Assembly: GCA_943359425.1 (NCBI GenBank)
Contig: CALRHN010000007.1
Coordinates: forward strand, 1-17,908
DNA: 17,908 nt
Origin: Candidatus Nomurabacteria bacterium
Lineage (GTDB): Bacteria; Patescibacteriota; Minisyncoccia; Phycocordibacterales; UBA9973
Direction: 5' to 3'
Part shown: in pieces, positions 1 through 6,319 of the stretch
Position numbering within the stretch: position 1 is the first letter of the stretch
Layout: the number at the start of each line of letters is the position of its first letter
Program-made: the position numbers and the translations under genes
Notes under the pieces: model-generated
What the model saw: only the letters and a program-made list of their open reading frames with translations
Told to the model about the DNA's origin: nothing
Databases searched by the model: none

Positions 1-281
1 CGCCCGCATTCGGACACGGCCCGAACGGCGAACTGTGGAAGATCGAAGAGCATTTTCCCGCACTCATGAAGCTCGCGGAAAAACTTCTCTCCGACACGCC
101 GCTCTTCTTTCTCATCAACGGCTACACGGCGGGCTATTCACCGATAACATTTGAGAACAATCTCATCGCTCTGCAAGAAAAATACGGCGGAGAGATCGAG
201 CGGGGAGAGCTTGCCATCCGAGAATCGTCTGCAGATCGCCTCCTGCCCGCCGGCATTTTCGCCCGCTGGAGCGCGCATTAA
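1..281 (+). CDS. SAM-dependent (rRNA cytosine-like) methyltransferase, C-terminal end only
   Basis: The frame is open from base 3 to a TAA at 279-281, so only the last 92 residues are inside the window. The tail reads PAFGHGPNGELW, then LFFLINGYTAGYSP, then LPAGIFARW near the end. These blocks match what I know of the C-terminal part of class I SAM-dependent rRNA methyltransferases of the RlmI/PF10672 kind, where the PPxFGRGPxGExW segment follows the catalytic region. The SAM-binding core lies upstream of the window, so activity and substrate cannot be judged here. The next gene starts 19 bases after the stop from its own promoter. Family fairly sure, exact target unknown. Confidence 0.7.
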   Translation, partial: PAFGHGPNGELWKIEEHFPALMKLAEKLLSDTPLFFLINGYTAGYSPITFENNLIALQEKYGGEIERGELAIRESSADRLLPAGIFARWSAH

Positions 282-288
282 TTTCTGT

Positions 289-294
289 TATAAT
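289..294 (+). promoter_or_regulatory. -10 box TATAAT of a leaderless promoter
   Basis: A perfect TATAAT ends 6 bases before the ATG at 301, which puts the expected transcription start on the A of the start codon. No good -35 box is visible 16-18 bases upstream. This site decides the start of the next gene against a longer frame open from 151. Confidence 0.75.
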
Positions 295-300
295 AACCAG

Positions 301-804
301 ATGAAAAAACTAATCACACCGCTTATTTTGCTCGTCGTTCTAGCTCTCATTGGCTGGGGCATCTATGCCATTGCCACTGCACCGAAGATTCCCGAATCCA
401 ATATCGTCACTGATAAAGGCCTCCACTGGCATGCTCATCTCTCTATTATCGTTGACGGCAAAGAAGCCATTATCCCTGCCAATATCGGCGTTATGGGTCA
501 GATGGGAGCGAATGGGGATCCGATGGAACTGCACACGCATGACGATTCCGGCATCATTCATGCCGAATTCGCCGGTACGGTCACGAAAGATCAGCTTGAT
601 CTCGGTAATTTCTTCCATACATGGGGCAAGGATTTCTCGAAAGATTCCATTCTCGGCAACAAGGCAGGCAATGGGCATACGATCACGATGACGGTCAACG
701 GCGTGCCGAATACCGATTATGAGAAGTACTCGATTACTGGCAAAGGCACCTATGATGCCGGAGCGCTCGGCAAGATAGACGATATCAAGATCGTCTATCA
801 GTAA
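301..804 (+). CDS. exported or membrane-anchored His-rich protein, possible metal binder
   Basis: A 167-residue protein. Residues 4-25 form one hydrophobic segment, so the rest is probably outside the membrane. The exposed part opens with an HWHAH motif (residues 42-46) and then has HTHDDSGIIH (78-87) and LGNFFHTWG. I have seen proteins with this HxHxH ... HTHDxSGIIH ... LGxFFxxWG layout annotated as hypothetical in archaea, actinobacteria and CPR. The clustered histidines suggest metal binding, but no function is established that I know of. ATG 301 is preferred over the in-frame ATG at 151 because the signal segment starts there and a TATAAT lies exactly 6 nt upstream. Real gene: sure. Role: unknown. 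Confidence 0.85.
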   Translation: MKKLITPLILLVVLALIGWGIYAIATAPKIPESNIVTDKGLHWHAHLSIIVDGKEAIIPANIGVMGQMGANGDPMELHTHDDSGIIHAEFAGTVTKDQLDLGNFFHTWGKDFSKDSILGNKAGNGHTITMTVNGVPNTDYEKYSITGKGTYDAGALGKIDDIKIVYQ

Positions 805-864
805 TAATCGACAACCTCGTCCGTCTCACAGACGTAGACAAATTATCAATAATTCATTTTTCAT

Positions 865-1668
865 ATGAATCCATCACTTTGGAATGATTCCCGTGTTATC
901 AAGATGTTCTATCTGTGCCTCATCGGCCTTTTCCTCTTCCTCATCGGGGGCTTTATCAACGAACTGAAGACTTCAGCCTTCATTGGTTCCGGTACGACGG
1001 CGACGAATACGATCGTTGTTTCAGGAACGGGCGATACCTATGCCGCTCCTGATATCGCAACCGTCAGTTTCTCCGTCACGAAAGAAGGCGCAACAGTTGC
1101 CACAGCGCAGAAACTCGTCGATGAGAAAATGAATGCCGCCATTGTTGCCCTCAAAGGCATGGGCATCGCGGACAAAGACATCAAACTCGAGAACAATTCT
1201 TTCAATCCGAAATATGATTACGGCACGCCGTGCTACGGAGGCATGGGTATTCCGTGTTCGCAGACGAGTCCCAAGATCATCGGCTATGAAGCGACGCGCA
1301 GCGTCGTCGTCAAAGTCCGCAAGCTCGACAACGCCGGCACTGTCGTGACGGCACTCGGCACTCTCGGTGCGACGAATCTCTATGGCCCGACATTCTCTCT
1401 CGATGATGAGGATGCAGTCAACGCAGCTGCCCGCGCAGATGCTATTGCTGACGCGAAGAAGAAAGCCGAACAACTCGCCAAAGATCTCGGTGTCCATCTC
1501 GTTCGCATCGTGAACTTCTCCGAAGGCGGGAGTGGCGGACCGATCATGTATGCGAAAGCTGACATGGCAATGGGTGCAGGCACCGCTCCCTCGGCTCCTG
1601 CTCCAGTCCTTCCGATAGGGGAGAATCACTATGTCTCCAACGTCACTATCACGTACGAGATAAGATAG
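865..1668 (+). CDS. SIMPL-domain (DUF541) protein with N-terminal membrane anchor
   Basis: A 267-residue protein. Residues 15-32 form a hydrophobic anchor. The SIMPL domain (PF04402) begins with VVSGTGDTYAAPDIATVSF, passes an alternating Asn/Tyr-rich segment (NNSFNPKYDYG), GYEATRSVVVKV and NLYGPTFSLDDEDA, and ends with an Ala-rich helix (AAARADAIADAKKKAEQLAKDLGV). That order is typical of the family, whose members are periplasmic or surface proteins of poorly defined function. Two Cys (in GTPCYGG and IPCSQ) sit in a loop and could form a disulfide. The 60-base gap before it shows no SD and no convincing promoter, so it could be co-transcribed with the His-rich gene. A terminator hairpin follows at 1705. 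Confidence 0.88.
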   Translation: MNPSLWNDSRVIKMFYLCLIGLFLFLIGGFINELKTSAFIGSGTTATNTIVVSGTGDTYAAPDIATVSFSVTKEGATVATAQKLVDEKMNAAIVALKGMGIADKDIKLENNSFNPKYDYGTPCYGGMGIPCSQTSPKIIGYEATRSVVVKVRKLDNAGTVVTALGTLGATNLYGPTFSLDDEDAVNAAARADAIADAKKKAEQLAKDLGVHLVRIVNFSEGGSGGPIMYAKADMAMGAGTAPSAPAPVLPIGENHYVSNVTITYEIR

Positions 1669-1675
1669 GGCCTGA

Positions 1676-1704
1676 TTGACTTTACGCCATTTTAAGAGTA
1701 GTAT
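1676..1704 (+). promoter_or_regulatory. sigma70-type promoter of secE-nusG-rplK
   Basis: TTGACT at 1676-1681, a 17-base spacer, then TAGTAT at 1699-1704. The expected start is near 1711, giving a leader of about 64 bases to secE. The -35 box begins only 8 bases after the stop codon of the SIMPL gene. Unlike most promoters in this window it is not leaderless. Confidence 0.65.
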
Positions 1705-1732
1705 CTAAAAAGCCCTCGCGGGGGTTTTTTAG
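1705..1732 (+). terminator. intrinsic terminator-like hairpin between the SIMPL gene and secE
   Basis: CTAAAAAGCCCT and GGGGTTTTTTAG form a 12-bp stem (two G-U pairs) around a CGCG loop. It probably ends transcripts of the SIMPL gene. It starts one base after the -10 box of the secE promoter, so polymerases starting at about 1711 transcribe only part of the left arm and should escape it. Confidence 0.65.
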
Positions 1733-1774
1733 TAAGGGAAATTTCTGGGGAAAACCCATACAAATCAAGCTTTT

Positions 1775-1960
1775 ATGTCAAAACTCACCACATATCTCAA
1801 AGAAACAAAGACTGAACTCGGTCATGTGAACTGGCCTACGCGCAACCAGACGATTATCTTTACTGTCGCTGTTGTTCTCATTTCGCTCGCCGTCGCTTAC
1901 CTCCTTGGCCTCTTCGATGCCATCTTCTCTGCCGGCCTCTCCAAACTTTTGGGCTTCTAA
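1775..1960 (+). CDS. secE: preprotein translocase subunit SecE
   Basis: A 61-residue protein, the usual length for the short single-span bacterial SecE. It has the amphipathic segment YLKETKTELGHVNWPTRNQ (the ExxKVxWPTR-like signature) followed by one membrane span, residues 28-48. It stabilises SecY in the SecYEG channel in the inner membrane. It lies directly before nusG (20-base gap) and rplK, the classic bacterial order. There is no SD; the short leader is AT-rich, as for its neighbours. Confidence 0.95.
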   Translation: MSKLTTYLKETKTELGHVNWPTRNQTIIFTVAVVLISLAVAYLLGLFDAIFSAGLSKLLGF

Positions 1961-1980
1961 CTCTAAATCAATAATTTTTT

Positions 1981-2526
1981 ATGTCAAAACAAGAACTCAA
2001 ACCGGAACGCAATTGGTATGCCATCCACACCTACGCTGGATACGAGAACGCAGTTCTGCGCAATCTCAAACAGCGCATCGATTCTCTCGGCATGAATGAC
2101 AAGATCTTCAATGTCATCGTTCCGACAGAGAAGAAGATCAAGATCAAGGCCGGCAAACGCGCCGAAGTGGAAGAGAAAGTCTATCCCGGCTACGTCCTCG
2201 TCGATATGATCGTCACGGATGATTCGTGGTACGTCGTGCGCAATACGCCGCGCGTCACGGGATTCGTCGGTGCCGGCGTGAACCCCGTTCCGCTCAACAA
2301 AGACGAAGTCGATGCGCTCTTCTCGAAAATGGATACGGCGACGGCGAAACACAACATCGATCTCGCATTGGGAGAGATGGTCATCATCGCCGACGGTCCG
2401 TTCAAGGAGCTCGAAGGCAAGGTCGCCGAAGTCGATTCTCTGCGCGGCAAGGTAAAAGTCCTCGTGTCCATGTTCGGCCGCGAAACGCCCGTCGAACTCG
2501 ACTTCTTGCAAGTTAAGAAAATATAA
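1981..2526 (+). CDS. nusG: transcription elongation/antitermination factor NusG
   Basis: A 181-residue protein of normal length. The N-terminal NGN domain starts with NWYAIHTYAGYE and includes VYPGYVLVDM and VRNTPRVTGFVG. The C-terminal KOW domain contains GPFKELEGKVAEVD and ends DFLQVKKI. NusG binds the RNA polymerase clamp and links it to ribosomal protein uS10 or Rho. The 20-base gap to secE and 18-base gap to rplK indicate one transcript. No SD precedes the ATG; the upstream bases are A/T only. Confidence 0.97.
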   Translation: MSKQELKPERNWYAIHTYAGYENAVLRNLKQRIDSLGMNDKIFNVIVPTEKKIKIKAGKRAEVEEKVYPGYVLVDMIVTDDSWYVVRNTPRVTGFVGAGVNPVPLNKDEVDALFSKMDTATAKHNIDLALGEMVIIADGPFKELEGKVAEVDSLRGKVKVLVSMFGRETPVELDFLQVKKI

Positions 2527-2544
2527 GCTAATCTGTAAACTCCT

Positions 2545-2970
2545 ATGGCAAAGAAAATAACAAAGAAGATCAAATTACAAGTCCCCGCCGGCAAGGCGAC
2601 CCCGGCTCCGCCGCTCGGTCCTGCGCTCGGTCAGGCAGGCGTCAACATCGGCGACTTCGTCCAGAAGTTCAACGCGGCGACGCAGTCCATGATGGGCGAC
2701 ATCGTCGGCGTGAATCTCACGGTCTACGAAGACCGCACGTATGATTTCAAGATCAAGACTCCTCCGGCTGCCGGCCTCATTTTCAAGGCTGCAAAGGTAG
2801 AGAAAGGTTCGGGCAAGCCGAACACTTCAAAAGTCGGTTCGATCACGAAAGCTCAGTTGAAAGAGATCGCCGAGAAGAAGATGGTAGACCTCAATGCCAA
2901 AGACATCGAGGGCGCGATGAAGATCATCGCAGGCTCTGCGCGTCAGGCAGGAATCGAAATAAAAGGTTAA
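2545..2970 (+). CDS. rplK: 50S ribosomal protein L11 (uL11)
   Basis: A 141-residue protein with the uL11 hallmarks: IKLQVPAGKATPAPPLGPALGQ at the start, GVNIGDFVQKFNA, TYDFKIKTPPAA and KAAKVEKGSG, then the C-terminal RNA-binding domain ending IIAGSARQAGIEIKG. It forms part of the GTPase-associated centre on 23S rRNA. In most bacteria rplA (uL1) follows directly. Here a strong terminator follows instead and the next gene is folP. I recall that some CPR lineages lack uL1, so its absence here may be genuine, but it could lie elsewhere in the genome. Confidence 0.97.
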   Translation: MAKKITKKIKLQVPAGKATPAPPLGPALGQAGVNIGDFVQKFNAATQSMMGDIVGVNLTVYEDRTYDFKIKTPPAAGLIFKAAKVEKGSGKPNTSKVGSITKAQLKEIAEKKMVDLNAKDIEGAMKIIAGSARQAGIEIKG

Positions 2971-2973
2971 TCA

Positions 2974-3002
2974 CAAAACGCCCGCTCGGGCGTTTTGTTT
3001 TT
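2974..3002 (+). terminator. intrinsic terminator after rplK
   Basis: An 11-bp perfect stem, CAAAACGCCCG and CGGGCGTTTTG, around a 2-base CT turn (2974-2997), followed by TTTTT. It closes the secE-nusG-rplK transcript 4 bases after the stop. The folP ATG is only 12 bases beyond the hairpin, so folP needs either readthrough or a promoter I cannot identify. Confidence 0.9.
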
Positions 3003-3008
3003 GTGCAT

Positions 3009-3872
3009 ATGACAAGCAAGCTATCGAAGCTTATATCCCAGAAGAAGAGGACAGTGATCATGGGAATATTGAATATCACCCCCGATTCTTTTTCCGACGG
3101 CGGGACATATTTCAATGCTGTCGAAACTGCCGTCGCCCGAGCAGGGGATATGCTTTCGGAAGGAGCCGACATTATCGATGTCGGCGGGGAATCCACCCGT
3201 CCCGGCGCACGCGGCGTGAGTGCGCAAGAAGAACTCGATCGCGTACTGCCCGTGATCAAAAAGCTCCGGCAAACCTTCGGCAGCTCGATTATCATCTCCA
3301 TCGATACGAATAAGGCCGCTGTCGCGGAAGAAGCGCTCCGCTCGGGCGCACAGATGGTAAACAGCTTGGGCGGATTCGCTTTTGATCCATCGCTTGCCAA
3401 AGTGGTTGCCGTACATGAATGTCCGATCGTCATCTATCACATCAAAGGCGAGCCGAGAACCATGCAGAAAGGCGTTATCCGATATACGAATGTCGTTCGC
3501 GAAATCAGCGGGTTCTTTGAACGACAGATGAAGATCGGCGCGCAAGCCGGAATAAAAAAAGCGCAATACATCCTCGATCCGGGCATCGGATTCGGGAAAT
3601 CCGTCCGACACAACCTCACGATCATCAAAGAATTCAGAAAATTCTCCGTATTTCATCTGCCGCTCCTTATAGGCGTTTCCCGCAAGAGTCATCTCGGTGT
3701 GATTCTCCAGAAAAAATTAGGGCTTGCGACTCCGCCTCCTGCGGGAGAACGGATAGAAGCATCGCTCGCTGAAACGGCCGTCGCAGTTCTTGGCGGGGCG
3801 CGCATCGTTCGCACGCACGACGTTCTCGCCACGAAGAAATTTCTCGCCGTACTGGACGAAATACTATGCTGA
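3009..3872 (+). CDS. folP: dihydropteroate synthase
   Basis: A 287-residue TIM-barrel enzyme that joins pABA to hydroxymethyl-dihydropterin pyrophosphate to give dihydropteroate. The signatures are in order: MGILNITPDSFSDGG near residue 18, DVGGESTRPGA (pterin and sulfonamide-site loops), IISIDTNK, DPGIGFGKS, LLIGVSRKS, and RTHDV near the end. All are intact. ATG 3009 is preferred to the GTG at 3003, since 3003 touches the terminator tail of rplK. There is no SD and no clear promoter. The next genes supply pABA (CADD-like) and possibly the glutamate-adding step (CofE/FolC2-like), so this looks like a folate cluster. folK, folB and folE are not in the window. Confidence 0.95.
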   Translation: MTSKLSKLISQKKRTVIMGILNITPDSFSDGGTYFNAVETAVARAGDMLSEGADIIDVGGESTRPGARGVSAQEELDRVLPVIKKLRQTFGSSIIISIDTNKAAVAEEALRSGAQMVNSLGGFAFDPSLAKVVAVHECPIVIYHIKGEPRTMQKGVIRYTNVVREISGFFERQMKIGAQAGIKKAQYILDPGIGFGKSVRHNLTIIKEFRKFSVFHLPLLIGVSRKSHLGVILQKKLGLATPPPAGERIEASLAETAVAVLGGARIVRTHDVLATKKFLAVLDEILC

Positions 3873-3991
3873 GTACAGAAATTTTCATCAATAATCTCCA
3901 TATGCTCGTGCAGGTTGCTTGTGAAAATGCCACTGGCAGAAATCCTGCCAAACTGATACTATTCCAATATGAAAAACCAATCATTATTTAG
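3866..3991 (+). CDS. doubtful 41-residue overlapping ORF, possible folB remnant
   Basis: An ATG overlaps the folP stop (ATGCTGA) and opens a 41-codon frame that runs 23 bases into the next gene. The product starts MLSTEIFINNLHMLV, which loosely recalls the first strand of dihydroneopterin aldolase (FolB, usually xKIFIxxL), a common neighbour of folP. The rest has no FolB motifs and there is no SD. It may be a decayed folB start, a leader peptide or chance; chance is most likely. The promoter of the next gene lies inside it. Confidence 0.18.
   Translation: MLSTEIFINNLHMLVQVACENATGRNPAKLILFQYEKPIII
3957..3962 (+). promoter_or_regulatory. -10 box TACTAT of a leaderless promoter
   Basis: TACTAT ends exactly 6 bases before the ATG at 3969, the same spacing as at 289, 5403, 14055 and the minus-strand sites. 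The -35 region is weak. It implies that the CADD-like/CofE-like pair can be transcribed independently of folP. Confidence 0.6.
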
Positions 3992-4643
3992 TGCGATCTC
4001 ATCGATTATCAGCGAAAAGTCCATTTTGAACCATCCGTTTTACCAGTGTTGGCAGGCGGGCAAGCTTACCAAGGAAGAACTTCAGGACTACATGGTGCAG
4101 TATTATCATTTGGAGAACGCCTTTCCGCGCTTCCAGAGTTCTATCCACGCGAACACGATCGATGGCGATATGCGCCAGATGATGCTCAAGGATCTGATCA
4201 ATGAAGAATGGGCGGACAATAATCACGTCGCCCTCCTCGTCCGTTTTGCCGAAGCCCTCGGTCTCACCAAAGAACAGCTCATCAATTCAAAGCCGAACAA
4301 GAATACCGAAGAGGCGATCAATACCGTTCTTGAGATGACGGCCGATCCTGATATCGCCAAAGGAATCGCCGCACTGGCCGTCTACAAAGAACAGATTGCC
4401 AAAGTGGCGGTCACCAAAGAAGCCGGTCTCAAGGAATTCTACGGCATCACCGCTCCGGAGGCCTTGCAGTTTTTCCGCGTTCATTCGAATCAAAATGTGA
4501 TTTGGCACAATCTGCTCGATACACAGGTTACGAAAGAAGCATATCCTGCCGTGCTCGCTTCCGTGCATACCATGTGTGATGCGTGGTGGCACTATCTCGA
4601 CGGAGTAACCACACCGAGCATGATGGAGAGCATGGTGTGTTAG
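3969..4643 (+). CDS. CADD-family (TenA/PqqC fold) protein, candidate pABA synthase
   Basis: A 224-residue all-helical protein. Segments NHPFYQCW, MVQYYHLENAFPRFQSSIHAN, EEWADNNHVALLVRFAEALG, TKEAGLKEFYGI and FFRVH match the CADD-like branch of the haem-oxygenase/TenA/PqqC superfamily. In Chlamydia CADD (CT610) replaces PabABC and is reported to make pABA from one of its own tyrosines, using a metal site. By my recollection of CtCADD numbering, Tyr27, Tyr43, Glu81, His88, Lys152 and His174 map here to Y25, Y41, E79, H86, K150 and H172, a constant offset of 2. The equivalents of Glu142 and Asp178 appear to be K140 and N176, so part of the metal site may differ. It sits between folP and a CofE-like ligase, which supports a folate role over thiamine salvage. 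Confidence 0.82.
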   Translation: MKNQSLFSAISSIISEKSILNHPFYQCWQAGKLTKEELQDYMVQYYHLENAFPRFQSSIHANTIDGDMRQMMLKDLINEEWADNNHVALLVRFAEALGLTKEQLINSKPNKNTEEAINTVLEMTADPDIAKGIAALAVYKEQIAKVAVTKEAGLKEFYGITAPEALQFFRVHSNQNVIWHNLLDTQVTKEAYPAVLASVHTMCDAWWHYLDGVTTPSMMESMVC

Positions 4644-4646
4644 TGC

Positions 4647-5375
4647 ATGAAAATTACCGCCATACAAACAAGGATATTTACGGAGCGTGAATCGCTCGTC
4701 GATTTCGTCGGGCGCTATATTCCCAAAGTTTCTGAAGGCGCGGTCATCGTCGTCACGTCGAAGATCGTCGCCCTCGCCGAAGGCCGCACTGCGATAGCGG
4801 TAACTGAAAAAGAAAAAGAGGCGCTTATCCGCAGAGAATCGCAATTCGCCGTCAAAACGAAATACACGTGGCTGACGATCAAAGACGGCACGGTGATGGC
4901 CAATGCCGGCGTCGACGAATCGAATGCCAGAGGCAAGATCGTCCTTCTCCCGAAAGATTCTTTCCGTGCGGCCGCCAAGCTCCGCTCGCAACTGATGAAA
5001 AAATATAAGGTGAAAAAGCTCGGCATCCTCATCACGGATTCTCGTCTCTTGCCGCTGCGTGCCGGAGTCGTCGGCGTCGCTCTCGGCTATGCGGGATTTT
5101 GTGGCATTCGCGACTATCGCGGCAGTCCCGACATCTTCGGAAGAAAGCTCGAAGTGACGCAAACCGATATCGCCGATGGCCTCGCCACTGCCGCCGTTCT
5201 CGTCATGGGTGAGGGGAGAGAGCGCCAGCCGCTCGCTCTTATCACAGAAGCTCCCATCGAATTCTCCGCCCGCGTCAATCGCAACGAACTGGTCATGAAT
5301 CCCGCCGAAGATGTCTATCAGCCGCTTTTTGCTCGGATGAGCAAAAAGCGGCTTCCCAAAAAAGGCCGAAAATAA
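4647..5375 (+). CDS. CofE-family (COG1478) gamma-glutamyl ligase, candidate folate FolC2
   Basis: A 242-residue member of the F420-0:gamma-glutamyl ligase family (PF01996). Visible blocks are VVTSKIVALAEGRT, NAGVDESNA, ILITDSRLLPLRAGVVGVALGYAG, DYRGSPDIFGRKLEVTQTDIADGLA and VLVMGEG, the metal/GTP/substrate core of CofE. No F420 genes are seen. Members of COG1478 in Chlamydia and others were predicted, and tested, as an alternative dihydrofolate/folylpolyglutamate synthase (FolC2; de Crecy-Lagard and colleagues). With folP and a CADD-like gene upstream (gap of 3 bases from the latter), a folate role is the best inference. The Lys-rich C-terminus (KKRLPKKGRK) extends past the family core. The family is sure; the substrate is not. 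Confidence 0.85.
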   Translation: MKITAIQTRIFTERESLVDFVGRYIPKVSEGAVIVVTSKIVALAEGRTAIAVTEKEKEALIRRESQFAVKTKYTWLTIKDGTVMANAGVDESNARGKIVLLPKDSFRAAAKLRSQLMKKYKVKKLGILITDSRLLPLRAGVVGVALGYAGFCGIRDYRGSPDIFGRKLEVTQTDIADGLATAAVLVMGEGRERQPLALITEAPIEFSARVNRNELVMNPAEDVYQPLFARMSKKRLPKKGRK

Positions 5376-5380
5376 GCGCA

Positions 5381-5408
5381 TTGAACTTTTGCCGTAAACG
5401 GCTATAAT
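5381..5408 (+). promoter_or_regulatory. leaderless sigma70 promoter of the dCMP deaminase gene
   Basis: TTGAAC (5381-5386), a 16-base spacer and a perfect TATAAT (5403-5408), again 6 bases before the ATG (5415). One of the clearest promoters in the window. Confidence 0.85.
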
Positions 5409-5414
5409 CATCTC

Positions 5415-5918
5415 ATGACTGACAAGAACGCATCCGAAGCTCACCGCCGTCCGTCGTGGGACGAATATTATCTAGAGATGGCTAATATGGTGGGAACGCG
5501 CGGTACCTGCGACAGGGGACGCTCGGGATGCGTCATTACGCGCGACAAGCGCATTCTCTCGACCGGCTATGTGGGCGCGCCTGTCGGACTTCCGCACTGC
5601 GACGAAGTGGGCCACGAAATGCAGACCGTTACGCTCGAAGACGGCACGACCTCCCGCCACTGCATCCGCACCGCTCATGCCGAACAGAATGCCATCAACA
5701 ACGCCGCGCGCGACGGCATCGCGCTCAAAGGCGCCACAGTATACTGCAAGATGGTGACGTGCTATAAATGCACGCAGAGTCTCATCAATGTCGGAATCGT
5801 CCGCATCGTCGCCATGAAGGATTATCACGCGAGCACTCGTTCGAAGGAAATGATGAAAGAAGCGGGCATCGAGCTCGTGATTATGAGCAATGAAATCGAA
5901 TCCTACAAGGATCAGTAA
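5415..5918 (+). CDS. deoxycytidylate (dCMP) deaminase
   Basis: A 167-residue zinc deaminase that converts dCMP to dUMP, the substrate of ThyA. It has RPSWDEYYLEMA and GTCDRGRSGCVI near the start, STGYVGAPVGLPHC (a family-typical His-Cys), the catalytic HAEQNAI with His ligand and Glu, and a CYKC pair supplying the two Cys ligands. The usual Pro before the first Cys is replaced by Thr (VTCYKC), a mild departure. The C-terminus is family-like. It is transcribed from its own leaderless promoter and is followed after 47 bases by MazG. The ComEB/dCMP-deaminase assignment is firm. Confidence 0.93.
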   Translation: MTDKNASEAHRRPSWDEYYLEMANMVGTRGTCDRGRSGCVITRDKRILSTGYVGAPVGLPHCDEVGHEMQTVTLEDGTTSRHCIRTAHAEQNAINNAARDGIALKGATVYCKMVTCYKCTQSLINVGIVRIVAMKDYHASTRSKEMMKEAGIELVIMSNEIESYKDQ

Positions 5919-5929
5919 ATATTTTTTTA

Positions 5930-5957
5930 CTATAACCTATAACCTAATCCCTAAAAC
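5930..5957 (+). repeat. four tandem degenerate heptamers before mazG
   Basis: The intergenic gap holds CTATAAC twice (5930-5936, 5937-5943), then CTAATCC and CTAAAAC (5944-5957), followed by CTGCCC. It reads like a short imperfect CTAWAMC tract with period 7. It sits just before the MazG start and replaces any SD or -10 box. Role unknown. Confidence 0.6.
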
Positions 5958-5965
5958 CTGCCCTT

Positions 5966-6295
5966 ATGATTGATCTGAAAGAATTGCAAAAAGAAGTGAT
6001 GCGCAACAAGCTTGAGAAAGGCTTTAACACGCGCGACATAGCGTTCGAATTCTGCCGTGCGCACGAAGAGCTCTCGGAAGCGTTTTCGAAATACAGCAAG
6101 AGCCAGCCGGGCGTCGCCGAAGAATTCGCCGATGTGGCGATCTTTCTTCTCGGGATGTGTGAAACATTAGGCTATGACCTCGAGAGCGAGCTCGTTCGCA
6201 AGATCGAGATCAATAAGAAGCGCAAATACCGCAAAGAAAAATCTCCCGACGGCAAAGACGTCTTCATCCGTGTCAAAACTGACGAAGATCCATAA
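5966..6295 (+). CDS. MazG-type nucleotide pyrophosphohydrolase
   Basis: A 109-residue single-domain all-alpha NTP-PPase. Residues EFCRAHEELSEAF and EEFADVAIFLLGMCE carry the metal-binding EExxE ... ExxD pattern of the MazG/dUTPase-like fold. Such proteins hydrolyse canonical or damaged (d)NTPs to the NMP. The position next to dCMP deaminase suggests housekeeping of the deoxynucleotide pool. The C-terminus is basic and charged (NKKRKYRKEKSPDGKD). The gene ends at a bidirectional terminator facing DHFR. Confidence 0.88.
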   Translation: MIDLKELQKEVMRNKLEKGFNTRDIAFEFCRAHEELSEAFSKYSKSQPGVAEEFADVAIFLLGMCETLGYDLESELVRKIEINKKRKYRKEKSPDGKDVFIRVKTDEDP

Positions 6296-6319
6296 AAAAC
6301 CGCTCATCCGAGCGGTTTT
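6296..6319. terminator. bidirectional intrinsic terminator between mazG and folA
   Basis: AAAACCGCTC, loop ATCC, GAGCGGTTTT: a perfect 10-bp stem with A/T flanks on both sides. It separates the convergent mazG (+) and DHFR (-) genes. The T-rich right arm contains the first two bases of the DHFR stop codon. Confidence 0.9.

Noticed and set aside
151..300. 50-codon upstream extension of the His-rich exported protein
   Set aside because: It overlaps the methyltransferase gene in another frame and lies before the TATAAT; the signal segment starts at 301.
4287..5444. 385-codon open frame on the minus strand opposite the CADD-like and CofE-like genes
   Set aside because: Low-complexity His/Asp/Arg-rich composition typical of an antisense frame; both plus-strand genes have clear family motifs.
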